A stretch of DNA of 59,907 nucleotides from a virus. The notes under the pieces were generated by a model, which saw nothing but the letters and a program-made list of their open reading frames with translations, did no database searches and had not been told where the DNA came from. The DNA is taken from positions 1 to 59,907 of IMG/VR virus record IMGVR_UViG_3300030103_004214, one strand, 5' to 3'. Made by a program: the position numbers and the translations under genes. Of the stretch, positions 22,488 to 31,737 are shown piece after piece. Each line of letters starts with the position of its first letter. The stretch's first letter is position 1.

Positions 22488-22768
22488 TATAGAACTTGCA
22501 TTACACCAACTATCTCTGGAAAAGTTTGTGTTAGATGTCTTTCAATACCCATTCGTAATGTTTGTGCACTCATTGCACAGGTTTCACAAGCACCACTTAA
22601 TCTTACTTTAGCAATCGCTGCTTCTTCTCCTTCCTTCACCCCGTAATACATTCTAACTTGTTCTTCTAAATTATAGTCTAATTCAACAAATTCAAGATAT
22701 CCTCCATCGGATTCGATGTAAGGACGTATATCATCTAATGATTTATTAACTTCTACTGGGTCTAACAT
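22487..22768 (-). CDS. NifU C-terminal-type Fe-S scaffold protein
   Basis: A 93-residue protein matching the NifU/NfuA C-terminal domain: LDDIRPYIESDGGYLEFVEL at 11-30 and SGACETCAMSAQTLRMGIER at 58-77, with the CxxC ligands Cys61 and Cys64, ending FPEIVGVMQVL. This domain binds a 4Fe-4S cluster and passes it to target apoproteins such as ferredoxins. A 15-residue insert (EEQVRMYYGVKEGEEAA) lies between the two halves. It is located between gp17 and gp18 in the late tail operon, an unexpected place for a metabolic gene, although I recall the same placement in other cyanophages. Confidence 0.88.
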   Translation of the reverse strand: MLDPVEVNKSLDDIRPYIESDGGYLEFVELDYNLEEQVRMYYGVKEGEEAAIAKVRLSGACETCAMSAQTLRMGIERHLTQTFPEIVGVMQVL

Positions 22769-23040
22769 TATAAATCACCTCTCCAAATAATGTCAGAACC
22801 AGGCACTTGTGCTGAACGTGATGCAAAGTTTAGACAAATATTACAGAAGAACCAGAAAAAGTTAACTATCCAAGTCTGTCTCCATAGAAACTTTCGATTT
22901 GTAACAACAATAAAAGTATTCATTTCATTGTCTTGCTGTTTTACTACCTGTTCTAATATAAAAGCAATCACAAATCCAATTGCAAATATAAAGAAACAAA
23001 AATTAAAAAACTGTGAACCAACTAGAAAAAAATAAAGCAT
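22768..23040 (-). CDS. Small two-segment membrane protein
   Basis: A 90-residue protein starting MLYFFLVGSQFFNFCFFIFA. Residues 2-30 and about 53-72 (TWIVNFFWFFCNICLNF) are likely membrane segments joined by a polar stretch, with a hydrophilic tail. I use ATG at 23040, overlapping the terminase stop by one base; the frame runs on to 23055 but only within the terminase gene. No family is recognised. Its place next to the terminase does not reveal its role. Confidence 0.6.
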   Translation of the reverse strand: MLYFFLVGSQFFNFCFFIFAIGFVIAFILEQVVKQQDNEMNTFIVVTNRKFLWRQTWIVNFFWFFCNICLNFASRSAQVPGSDIIWRGDL

Positions 23041-24683
23041 TAATAATAATCCCACATATAAGAACGATCTCCATACTCATCAGTTTTCCATAAATCTCCA
23101 TCTTTGTCAACAAAGGTATCATCACCAAACCCATCAGAGATAAAACCAAATGGTGCCATATCTTGCTCTATCTGATTTTTTTGCTCTTCATATATTCTCT
23201 TTCGCACATCATTATCAGTCATTTCCTTAAAATAATCCTGTGCTACTAACCAAGAAAATATAACAAGACACATTGCTAGGTCATCGTTACATCCTTCCTC
23301 TGCCTCAAATGAGTTATGTTTTTGAGCAAAAGTTGTAAGTTCGGATATGATATCGTAATCAACCACTAATATCTTATCATCTTCTAGCATAGTTTTCAAG
23401 TTGGAACAACCCAACTTCTTGACTGCTGCTGTGGTTCTTACACCTAACTGTGATCTTTTACCACTGAAACCAGCACCAACTACTTGACCATTACGACCTC
23501 GTTGTGAACACATTAGTAAGTTTTCATATTCTAAATCATAATTCAGAATAGATGCAACCTGATCTCCAATATCATTTACCTCTACTAAAAGAAATGCCTT
23601 ATTATATGCCATTGCAATATCGTATATTACATTTGGAAAAAGCATAGGTTTAATTTCATTGTTCCGATATTTTCCAACTACTTTATATGGAAACTCTGTT
23701 ATATCAAAAACGAGAAAAGCGGAATAGTCATTTCCTAATCCACGAGCAACATCAACTGTGATAAGATAATTATGGTCTTTTCTTGGTGCTTCATATATGT
23801 CAAGACCTGCATTTCTTTGTATTGGGTCTTCATATACAAGTGTTTTTAACTTTGCTGGATTAATAAGTGTATTGACAGAACCTAAGAACTCACACTCAAA
23901 CTCAACCTTGAACTGTTGTTCTGATGTGTTTGCGATTGTTTGTTCTTTCCAAGTTTCATCACGACCTGGTACTTCTGACCAGTGAACTTCTGTTGGTACA
24001 TATTCATTTTTCTTTCTCTCAGCATCGTGCCACATACGGTAGAAATGATTCATACCTCGTGGTGTAGATACAATAATTACCTTTGTTTTCTGACCAGAAG
24101 AGATAGTAGGATAAACAGAGGCAAAGAAGTCGTCAGCAATGTGATTCGGGATGAAAGCGAACTCGTCGAGAAAGATGACATTATAGGAACCGCCTCGGAC
24201 AGCAGATGAAGATGTAGAGTTTGCAGAAATCTTTGATCCATTTTCTATTTCTAATGATCCTTTATTCCAAGATATAATACCTTGTTGCATCCATCTTGGC
24301 AAGTTTTCATATGCTAATTGTAATCTACCTAATAGATCACGGGCAGTAGATGCCTTGTTTGCAAGTATAGCAATATTAACATTATCATTAAATATTGCAT
24401 AATGTAGAAGGTATGATACAACTGTTGTTGATTTACCAGTCTGCCGAGGCATCTTGCATATATTGAAACGGTTTTCATGGAAATTCTGAATTAATTTTTT
24501 CTGAAAAGCATATTGCTTAAATGGAACTAAACCCTCATCAAGAGATACAATCTTGATATAGTTATTTGCAAAATAAACAGGATCGTCCTTACACTTCAAG
24601 AATTCACGAATATTTTCTTCCGTAAACTCAATCGGTGTGTTTGCTTTTTTTAGATTAGGATTACCAAGATAGACTTCACTCAT
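23040..24683 (-). CDS. 17: gp17 terminase large subunit
   Basis: A 547-residue packaging motor. The ATPase has Walker A MPRQTGKST (78-86), Walker B VIFLDEFAF (169-177) and a coupling motif VSTPRGM. The C-terminal RNase H-type nuclease has VDVARGLGNDYSAF (near 308), LLVEVND and the later NDDLAMC acid cluster. T4 gp17 has 610 residues. It cuts and pumps DNA through the gp20 portal. In T4 gp16 directly precedes gp17; here two other genes (25060-28029 and 24701-25060) lie between them. Confidence 0.96.
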   Translation of the reverse strand: MSEVYLGNPNLKKANTPIEFTEENIREFLKCKDDPVYFANNYIKIVSLDEGLVPFKQYAFQKKLIQNFHENRFNICKMPRQTGKSTTVVSYLLHYAIFNDNVNIAILANKASTARDLLGRLQLAYENLPRWMQQGIISWNKGSLEIENGSKISANSTSSSAVRGGSYNVIFLDEFAFIPNHIADDFFASVYPTISSGQKTKVIIVSTPRGMNHFYRMWHDAERKKNEYVPTEVHWSEVPGRDETWKEQTIANTSEQQFKVEFECEFLGSVNTLINPAKLKTLVYEDPIQRNAGLDIYEAPRKDHNYLITVDVARGLGNDYSAFLVFDITEFPYKVVGKYRNNEIKPMLFPNVIYDIAMAYNKAFLLVEVNDIGDQVASILNYDLEYENLLMCSQRGRNGQVVGAGFSGKRSQLGVRTTAAVKKLGCSNLKTMLEDDKILVVDYDIISELTTFAQKHNSFEAEEGCNDDLAMCLVIFSWLVAQDYFKEMTDNDVRKRIYEEQKNQIEQDMAPFGFISDGFGDDTFVDKDGDLWKTDEYGDRSYMWDYY

Positions 24684-24700
24684 TATATTAAAAAATTATA

Positions 24701-25060
24701 TTATACTCTTACACCAAATGGATTATTTGGTGTGCCAGATCTTACTGAACCTTTTCCAACTCCAGCTGCATTCTTATACTTAGGACCTGCTATAACATCT
24801 CCTGCAGCACCTTTTGCAGGGGGAGTCTTGAATAATTTTTTATCGTGAGTAGCAATCTTTTTATCTTTAACTTTATTTAATTTAGCTCCCTTAAAATCAG
24901 TGCCCATAAAATACTTACTGAAAAAATCAATTGCTCCCCTTTCAAGAACGTCCTTTGTTCTTATATAAGGTAATGTTCCTGAATATGAATTTGGATAAGG
25001 AGACCTCTCACTTGAATTTTTTGGAACTACTTGTTCCTGAAATTGTTTAAATGTTTTCAT
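24701..25060 (-). CDS. MKTFxxF small basic protein between gp16 and gp17
   Basis: A 119-residue basic protein starting MKTFKQFQEQ. I chose ATG at 25060 rather than 25072 because the MKTF motif starts there, overlapping the stop of the 989-residue gene, and because the other four members of this family have no upstream residues. After the targeting-like peptide come a Ser/Pro/Tyr-rich stretch and a Lys/Gly-rich C-terminus (KGAKLNKVKDKK). No membrane segment. As an inference, an internal head protein processed by gp21. Confidence 0.6.
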   Translation of the reverse strand: MKTFKQFQEQVVPKNSSERSPYPNSYSGTLPYIRTKDVLERGAIDFFSKYFMGTDFKGAKLNKVKDKKIATHDKKLFKTPPAKGAAGDVIAGPKYKNAAGVGKGSVRSGTPNNPFGVRV

Positions 25061-28029
25061 CAGCAGTTCCACCTTCTAAGTGCCTTATTAATTCTTGAAT
25101 CTGGATCTCTTGCAGTTTTTGCAGATGTAAGTCTTTTCTTCATACCTTTCATCCTTCTACAGAATGACAGTCTTCTCTTTGCATCCTTAGAACCTTTCTT
25201 CAATTTCTTCGGATCTTTTGTGACTGCAGTTTTTAATTTAGAACCAGGATTCTCACGACGATATGCCTTGACTGCCTTTTTACTTAAACCATCTGTCTTA
25301 TCTTTACGATTAACTTTCTGCCAATCTTCACCTAAGTCATCTCTCCAATTAGACATATTTTCTTTGAGTGCTTTAGGTTTAATTATATCAACAGTTTCAA
25401 TTTCTGTAAACTTGATATCATCTACATTCCAATCTTGAATTGTAAGTGCTTCATCAGCAATATTCTCATTCATTTTTTTCTTTTTCTTCTTATCCATAAC
25501 AATTTTAGTTGCGATTGCGTACTTCACGTTCTTGTCACCATATCTATCTTTCATATCTTTGGTGCTAATTGCATCAGCAATCTCATCACGTTTTTTGATG
25601 TCCTTTTTAGTCATTTTCTTTTCATCAATGACTTCACCTTCTGGTTCATAATGTGCTAAGTTAATGTTATCACCTCCCAATGTTTTTTTAATTTTTTTAC
25701 CTTTACCTACACCCATTATATTTTTATCAATACCATCATCTAGATTTTTCATTGTTCCCTTTATATTATCACCTGTCATATTTTTTTTCTTAGGTGTTTC
25801 ATAAATTGATCCTGCACCAGTGCTGGTAGCATAAAATCTTTGTAACATAGATGGTGTTACATTTGGATCATCTTTTCTTTTTTTATCTCCACCAGTTGCA
25901 GTTTTAAGTAAAACATCGGCTGCACCTTCAATCACTCCATCGTAATCGATCTCCTCTTTCCGAGTTTTCTTTTTAGACTTTTTTACGCAGTTTGGATACC
26001 TCTTACCGAACATTGTTTTCATACCCTTCTTTTCGTAACCTGGCCAGCATTTCTCTTCTAAGTCTGTTCTCCAATCAGAAAACTCCTCTTTCTTCATTTC
26101 TTTTTTCTTGCCATAAGTCTTGCAAGGTGTTTGACCACATCCACAATTCTTATCATCACCTACACCTGCTGCTCTGAGTTGTTGTGCTTGTTTTTTATGC
26201 ATTGCAACTGCCTTGTCTAATTGACCAGGTATTTTATTTGCAGTTTCACCAGCATCTTTCTTAAACTCAGGAGACTTCCTTAATCTTTCTGCCTGACTTT
26301 TATGTAATGCAACTGCCTTATCTAACTCTGCTGGTATTTTATTTACCGCAGAACCATAATGCCCTTCTTTAATATCATCTTCATGAGGTATGGTGTTACC
26401 ATCTTCATCTTTACGATGATGCTCTGCCAAAGCATCTCTCCAACGATAATGAGGTGTCTTATAAACCTTTGCTTCATATTCAACTTCTTCCTTACGACTA
26501 TTACCCCAGTTTGCAGCACCAACTTTACGACACTTAACTAATGCACCTGATGCATATGCACTTGGCCAGACTGAATATCTTGACTTGACTTTATGATAGC
26601 AAGCATCTTTTTTACCACTACCCTTACCTTTTCTATCTTTTCCTTCAGACACAGTATCGTGACACTCACACTCACAATTATCACAACTCTCACCACACTT
26701 CTGACAACCTTCTTCTAATATTGCATCTCCTACAACAACACCATTCTCAGCAAACCATCCACGATTTACTTCGATTGCATATCTAATATTTCCATTTGGA
26801 TATACTGGAATTGAACTTAATGGGTTTAATTGTTTAATACTTTCAATAATACCTTCTTCGTTTATAAACGCAATATCAAGAGGCATCATAGTATTCTTCA
26901 TATGGAAAGAGTGTTGACCTGTTTCCTCAAATATAAAAAGCATTCCCCGATCCTGTTCCAGACTCTCACGGAACATCAGACCTAATCTAAATTCTCCATC
27001 ATTTTGTGGAACTTCAAGTTGAAGTGGTAGTGAGATAAATTCTTCTTTCATTTTCTTTTTCTTAGGTTTGTCAGTTGCAACATATGTTGGTTTTGCAGCA
27101 CCTGTTTTCTTTTGTTGATTTGGATCTGCTTTTTTCTTTCTTCTTGCTGCTGATTCTCTCTCTTTTTTAGTCATACTTTCATATTTACTTCGAGACACGC
27201 ACTTTGGCACTCCCTCGCCTGGTTCATCACTTGCACAAGTTCCTCCTGTGCGAACATTAACCCAACCACCTTTTCCATCCTTAGACTTAGAACCACTGAA
27301 CCATTTATGAAGTGAACCCTCTTTTACTTCATCTTTATTTGTCATATAATCTGCTGCAGTATCAAGATAATCAGCTGCTTTAGTTATCTTAGACTGCACC
27401 CATGCTTTAACCTCACCTTCACCTTTACCAACTTTCTTTTTAATTTTCTTAGCAGAAACCATAACATTATCAGTTTGACGACGAATCATTTCATGTTCGT
27501 GGTCGCCCTTATGAGATTTACCCTCATTCATTGCTTTTGTTTTCTTTTTCATTGAGTTGATAAACTTTCTATACACTGCTGCTTCAGCAGTCTTACCCAT
27601 CACTCTTGCTCTTTGCTCCATAGCAATCGCTGCTTGAATTTTATGAGCATGTGATCGACTTGATTTCCTAATCTTTGCCACGCTCGCTTTCGCAGTAGCG
27701 ACATTCTTGAAACCCAGTCCATGAATAGTTCCTTTAGGATCTTCATCTGTATATAAATCAGAATGTTTTTTTGACTTTGCAGGTTGTCCTTTTTTACGGG
27801 CAATGCGAGGATTTGATTCCTCAGTCATTTTTTTCTTTTTACCTGCACAGTGTGCTTTCTGACTGAACCCTTTTGGATTGTCACAATCAATCGATTTTTT
27901 GTATTTTGATGACCAACCTTCTTTTACAAGAAAACCGTCTTCACGAACCTTATACCCTTTGGGTATTGGTTTATACATCTTGTCCGTATTACAGTAGTAG
28001 TATCCTTTTTTAGGGGACTTTGTGCCCAT
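25060..28029 (-). CDS. 989-residue basic multi-module protein with a DUF192 domain
   Basis: A Lys-rich protein made of many short modules. Residues 334-440 are a DUF192 domain (GLMFRESLEQDRGMLFIFEE, HMKNTMMPLDIAFI, IEVNRGWFAENG). Others are a Cys cluster (CQKCGESCDNCECECHD, 442-458), a cyanophage-type module DACYHKVKSRYSVWPSAYAS, two near-identical NKIPxxLDKAVAxHKxQA repeats (563-581, 598-616), WRxDL units (530, 653, 895) and a C-terminal DUF6321-like end (LSFCRRMKGMKKRL to ALRRWNC). Between modules stand hydrophobic-x-Glu sites: VKE 37, MTE 70, MNE 169, VKE 237, MKE 329, VSE 462, IKE 555, VIE 701, MNE 855, LKE 890. I infer a head-packaged precursor cut by gp21. It sits between gp16 and gp17. 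Confidence 0.7.
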   Translation of the reverse strand: MGTKSPKKGYYYCNTDKMYKPIPKGYKVREDGFLVKEGWSSKYKKSIDCDNPKGFSQKAHCAGKKKKMTEESNPRIARKKGQPAKSKKHSDLYTDEDPKGTIHGLGFKNVATAKASVAKIRKSSRSHAHKIQAAIAMEQRARVMGKTAEAAVYRKFINSMKKKTKAMNEGKSHKGDHEHEMIRRQTDNVMVSAKKIKKKVGKGEGEVKAWVQSKITKAADYLDTAADYMTNKDEVKEGSLHKWFSGSKSKDGKGGWVNVRTGGTCASDEPGEGVPKCVSRSKYESMTKKERESAARRKKKADPNQQKKTGAAKPTYVATDKPKKKKMKEEFISLPLQLEVPQNDGEFRLGLMFRESLEQDRGMLFIFEETGQHSFHMKNTMMPLDIAFINEEGIIESIKQLNPLSSIPVYPNGNIRYAIEVNRGWFAENGVVVGDAILEEGCQKCGESCDNCECECHDTVSEGKDRKGKGSGKKDACYHKVKSRYSVWPSAYASGALVKCRKVGAANWGNSRKEEVEYEAKVYKTPHYRWRDALAEHHRKDEDGNTIPHEDDIKEGHYGSAVNKIPAELDKAVALHKSQAERLRKSPEFKKDAGETANKIPGQLDKAVAMHKKQAQQLRAAGVGDDKNCGCGQTPCKTYGKKKEMKKEEFSDWRTDLEEKCWPGYEKKGMKTMFGKRYPNCVKKSKKKTRKEEIDYDGVIEGAADVLLKTATGGDKKRKDDPNVTPSMLQRFYATSTGAGSIYETPKKKNMTGDNIKGTMKNLDDGIDKNIMGVGKGKKIKKTLGGDNINLAHYEPEGEVIDEKKMTKKDIKKRDEIADAISTKDMKDRYGDKNVKYAIATKIVMDKKKKKKMNENIADEALTIQDWNVDDIKFTEIETVDIIKPKALKENMSNWRDDLGEDWQKVNRKDKTDGLSKKAVKAYRRENPGSKLKTAVTKDPKKLKKGSKDAKRRLSFCRRMKGMKKRLTSAKTARDPDSRINKALRRWNC

Positions 28030-28035
28030 TACAAA

Positions 28036-28467
28036 CTATTCAGAGTTATTATTATTTAGTAATCCATCTTTTAACATCTTTGAGAGTTCACTAGTTGAAC
28101 CTACAAATAATGCGTTATTTGTGACAGTGCTTTGTTTTTTAGGATTATCTTCATCTATCTCTTTAATTTTTTTCTGTAAATCCATTAACTTATCAGTGCT
28201 ATCTGCAACACTTTTAATTAATTGACCAGCAACTTCATATGCTCTTGGACTTGCTGTTTCACCAGCAACTTCCATTATACCATTAATCGCCTCTTGACCT
28301 TTTTCTATCAAGGAATATAAATTACCTCTTGTATAATCATAATCTTTACTTACATCATCAGTAAGTTTCTGGATTTGATTTTTACGAGTTTCTTCCTTCG
28401 TAATAGCATCTACTTCAACAGCATCTGTGTTAAAAGTATCATTCAATGAGTCATATGAGTTTTTCAT
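28036..28467 (-). CDS. 16: gp16 terminase small subunit
   Basis: A 143-residue helical protein of the gp16 family (T4: 164). The pattern of a central antiparallel coiled coil with DYDYTRGNLYSLIEKGQEAINGIMEVA and SPRAYEVAGQLIKSVADSTDKLMDLQKKI is typical. It recognises phage DNA ends and regulates gp17. It lies 3 bases from the gp15 stop. The 6 bases to the 989-residue gene show that this gene is spliced into the packaging operon. Confidence 0.9.
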   Translation of the reverse strand: MKNSYDSLNDTFNTDAVEVDAITKEETRKNQIQKLTDDVSKDYDYTRGNLYSLIEKGQEAINGIMEVAGETASPRAYEVAGQLIKSVADSTDKLMDLQKKIKEIDEDNPKKQSTVTNNALFVGSTSELSKMLKDGLLNNNNSE

Positions 28468-28469
28468 GA

Positions 28470-29318
28470 TTAGATGTCCACACCCCTATTCGGAGCAAAA
28501 TCTTTTGAGTCACCGAAGAACGTGCTTGTTTCAGTGAAACCGAAATCATCACCTGGTTCGATGAATGGTTCGTCTGCAGTATCTATAACATTATCTTCGT
28601 TATAATCCTTTTTCGCCTTTGGAACAACAGTATATCTCTGAACTCTCTTTGCTGTTTGTGTATTACTATCAGAGTAGTAATCCAACTGAACCTTACGAAT
28701 AAGTCCCTCTGGAGTATCAGCAATATGACCAAACATAAAGGTTTTTGCAGTAAATGATAAAGTGTAAATTAATGCTCGTCGAGTAGAAAAATCACCTTCA
28801 TAATCATCTTGTTGCTGAATACCATTCAACACCATCGGAACATCTCTTTTTTCGCCAATTGATTTTACTAAGTCTATTGAAAGAGTAAATGCTGGTTGAA
28901 AGAAAGGTAATATTTGCTCTAATATTTGTAATCCGTCATCTTGCAATTTAACTAAAATATTTAACTCAAATCCAAGATTGTATGGAACAGGCATAAACAC
29001 CTTTTTCATTTGATTATTATTGACATCTTTTGCCTTAAAGGTTTGTGTTATACCTGCCTTCCTTGTAGAATCATAAGATATATTAGTAATCTCAAAAGAC
29101 ATTCTTGGTAATGTTATTTGAGTTGCTTTATTTAAGTCTGGTTGTTGCGTTATTCTTGCTAAAAACTTTTGTCTTGGACCATATGCAACTGGAACTTTAA
29201 GTTCTGATAATACATTTCCTGCTTGATCATCGTGACGAACGTGAATATCGTTAAACAGTGTGCCGAACGCAATAACCGTCTTTCTTATAATTTCGTGATA
29301 AAAATAATTTCCTAACAT
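28470..29318 (-). CDS. 15: gp15 tail sheath stabiliser
   Basis: A 282-residue protein (T4: 272) with the family start (FYHEIIRKTVIAFGTLFNDIHVRH) and the conserved KVPVAYGPRQKFLARI stretch near residue 40. The protein forms the ring that ends the tail sheath and joins head and tail. It overlaps gp14 by one base. Confidence 0.92.
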   Translation of the reverse strand: MLGNYFYHEIIRKTVIAFGTLFNDIHVRHDDQAGNVLSELKVPVAYGPRQKFLARITQQPDLNKATQITLPRMSFEITNISYDSTRKAGITQTFKAKDVNNNQMKKVFMPVPYNLGFELNILVKLQDDGLQILEQILPFFQPAFTLSIDLVKSIGEKRDVPMVLNGIQQQDDYEGDFSTRRALIYTLSFTAKTFMFGHIADTPEGLIRKVQLDYYSDSNTQTAKRVQRYTVVPKAKKDYNEDNVIDTADEPFIEPGDDFGFTETSTFFGDSKDFAPNRGVDI

Positions 29319-30730
29319 TAGTAGTTACCGAATGGGTTTGACTCTGTGAAATCGAGAATAGCATCTGCTTCGGTCTCAAATATGTCTCCTTCATTATATT
29401 TATCGGTGCTATCTTCCTTATCAAAGATGGCAACACTAAATAATGCCTCAGAAGTGAGACCTTTGATATCTTCACCAGGGAAGAATCCAGTAGTTGTGGT
29501 TCCAATACCAATATTTGCAATTGATAAAATACCAGTATCTTGATCCCATTTTTTGACTCTTGCTTGTGTTCCTGAACGCATACCCTGAACAATTTCATTA
29601 AATTGATAAGTTCCAATCCCACTGATTGTCTCTGGGTCTGCGATTGTGACTGTTGGTGATGATGTGTAACCCTTACCAGCATTCTGAACAAATATAGATG
29701 CAACTTCATTGAATCCAGATGTAGAGACTCTGATTGATGCAATTCCAACTGCCTTATCAGATGCAATACCTGCCTGTGGATTTGCAATCGTAACAACTGG
29801 AACTGTTCCAAAACCAACACCCTTATCAGACATAATAAATCTTACTACACCACTTGCTCCAGTTACGATTGAGCAAGTTGCTGCAGCTCCAACTCCTCCA
29901 CCTCCAGAAATGGTAATTGTTGGAGAGACAGTATAACCTACACCTGCATTTGTTAATAATATTTTTTCAACTGATCTTACACCTGCTCTTTCTGTTGTAA
30001 AGGCAACGGCAGATGCATTATGTAAAATATTTCCACTGGGAGATGTACTAATTGCAACTGTTGGAGTTCCAGTAAATCCTGAACCATCGTTGTTTAGGAA
30101 TATTTCACGAATATACCCACTACCTGTTACAGCACTCGCTGTTGCGGTTCTACCGACACCAACAAGTTGGAGTGTTGCTGTAAATCCTTCATCTTGAACC
30201 TGAGTATCGATAAGGTTAATCGTAGTATCAATAACCTCGTCCTCATACTCGAAGAGTTCACATTTAAGTTTATAGACATAATTCTTACCTAACTGATAGA
30301 ATGGGTCTTCATGCTCAACAAATTTAATCTCAAATAATCTTGCACCCAAAGGAAAAAATACTAAATCACCCTCTCTTGGTCTTGTCGCAAGATCAATATC
30401 ATCATCTGAGTTCATAAATGGAGCAATAAACTCCTCAAATCTTTCTCTTGATACAGTGAGTTCAATTTCATCTCTCAAACTCATACCAAACTTTGTTAGT
30501 ACATCTCCAGCACCAGAGTATCCATCATATGAGTTAACATACATTTCAACAGAAAAGTTATCATCAAACTTTGATGCAGTAACCTCTTCAATAATTGTTG
30601 CTTTATTTACAAATTTACGTGGAATATAAGTTACTTCCTGTCCATAAAGTCTAAGTTGTTCATTGATTAAATCTTGAACTAATCTTTGCTCACCTTGCGA
30701 TCCTTGCTGAAAATACGGATTTAATGCCAT
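29318..30730 (-). CDS. 14: gp14 neck protein with inserted Gly-Tyr beta-repeats
   Basis: A 470-residue neck protein. Residues 1-190 (MALNPYFQQGSQGEQRLVQDLINEQ and LYGQEVTYIPRKFV) and the C-terminal end (EADAILDFTESNPFG) match T4 gp14 (256 residues). Between about 195 and 370 is an insert of four repeats with the pattern GxGYTxxPTVxI (216-226, 262-275, 303-318, 351-366). Similar repeats occur in the gp8, 2467- and 4277-residue proteins, so this looks like a module spread among structural genes. gp14 joins the head to the tail with gp13 and gp15. Confidence 0.92.
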   Translation of the reverse strand: MALNPYFQQGSQGEQRLVQDLINEQLRLYGQEVTYIPRKFVNKATIIEEVTASKFDDNFSVEMYVNSYDGYSGAGDVLTKFGMSLRDEIELTVSRERFEEFIAPFMNSDDDIDLATRPREGDLVFFPLGARLFEIKFVEHEDPFYQLGKNYVYKLKCELFEYEDEVIDTTINLIDTQVQDEGFTATLQLVGVGRTATASAVTGSGYIREIFLNNDGSGFTGTPTVAISTSPSGNILHNASAVAFTTERAGVRSVEKILLTNAGVGYTVSPTITISGGGGVGAAATCSIVTGASGVVRFIMSDKGVGFGTVPVVTIANPQAGIASDKAVGIASIRVSTSGFNEVASIFVQNAGKGYTSSPTVTIADPETISGIGTYQFNEIVQGMRSGTQARVKKWDQDTGILSIANIGIGTTTTGFFPGEDIKGLTSEALFSVAIFDKEDSTDKYNEGDIFETEADAILDFTESNPFGNY

Positions 30731-30736
30731 TATTCA

Positions 30737-31561
30737 TCACCCGATAAAATCAAGAGGTGGCATTTCATAATCTTGTGACATTCTATCCCTCAATGCTTGT
30801 AATTCTCTTACACCCTCATCATATATTTCTCTACCATTGAGTTCAATTCCACCTGGTAATTTAGTTCCTCTAAATTTGATTAGGTTTTGTCCCCATTGTT
30901 TTTTAATTAATGCTGTAAAATATCTCTTGACAAATGGATCATTAAATATTTGCTCTGTATCTATCGCACGAAGGCAATCAATAACAATAAAGTTTCCAAC
31001 TGTTTCTGCTCCCCAATCAATATCCAAATATAATCTATCCTGCCTCATATTAAATCTTATCTGCTTCTCTGTTGTTAACAAATGATCAATATCTTCAAGA
31101 TATGTCTTTGTCATTGCATACTGCAACAGATTAACTGAATTAAAATAGTATAGATCATTCAAGAATAACTGATACTTTATACTAAACATTCCACCAGATA
31201 TTGAACTGGAATCAAACTTAAATATTTTATGAACTCCTAAAATATTTTCTGGTACTGCCAAGAAATTGGATGTTTCATAAAAATTACTAGTAACAGTAAC
31301 ATTTGATGTCTGAATACCTGTTGTTGTAACTATACCAACACCATCAGTTCCCTTTGCTGTTCCTCTATCAATGTCTTCTTGAGTTATTTTATACTTTAGA
31401 TATATTCTCTCCAAACCATCATAATGACGTTCTTGATATATTTGAATAGTATCATCTAATGCATCATGAAGTTGATCATCATCTATATTAATTTCTAATA
31501 CAGGTGCTCCTAACTGACGCAATCCATAATTGATAAGTCTTCCTCTAGTATCTGGTTTCAT
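30737..31561 (-). CDS. 13: gp13 neck protein
   Basis: A 274-residue protein (T4: 309) with the family start TRGRLINYGLRQLGAPVLEIN followed by DDDQLHDALDDTIQIYQERHYDGLERIY. It binds the portal after packaging and forms the neck with gp14. It overlaps the upstream 59-residue gene by ATGA-type overlap (31558-31561). Confidence 0.93.
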   Translation of the reverse strand: MKPDTRGRLINYGLRQLGAPVLEINIDDDQLHDALDDTIQIYQERHYDGLERIYLKYKITQEDIDRGTAKGTDGVGIVTTTGIQTSNVTVTSNFYETSNFLAVPENILGVHKIFKFDSSSISGGMFSIKYQLFLNDLYYFNSVNLLQYAMTKTYLEDIDHLLTTEKQIRFNMRQDRLYLDIDWGAETVGNFIVIDCLRAIDTEQIFNDPFVKRYFTALIKKQWGQNLIKFRGTKLPGGIELNGREIYDEGVRELQALRDRMSQDYEMPPLDFIG

Positions 31562-31737
31562 TTGTCATCCTTAAGGTTTGCTAGTTCTTCTAGAAGTTCA
31601 TTTTTCTCTTTCTCAAAATCATTTTTTAGAGTTTGTATTTTTGCCTCTAACAAGATATTTTGATTTAATGCAGATGCTAATTTAGAATTATATAAGTTGA
31701 CGAGTATGTTAACGTCCACTTCACTGTTTTGTGGCAT
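31558..31737 (-). CDS. Small coiled-coil protein (59 residues)
   Basis: A 59-residue frame starting MPQNSEVDVNILVNLYNSK and running into a Leu/Lys/Glu coiled coil (EAKIQTLKNDFEKEKNELLE). The stop TGA overlaps the gp13 ATG, and its own ATG is adjacent to the stop of the fibre gene at 31738. Because it exactly fills the gap and has a coherent heptad pattern, I regard it as real. It could be a small tail or neck accessory, or an assembly factor like the 70-residue protein at 33710. Confidence 0.75.
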   Translation of the reverse strand: MPQNSEVDVNILVNLYNSKLASALNQNILLEAKIQTLKNDFEKEKNELLEELANLKDDK

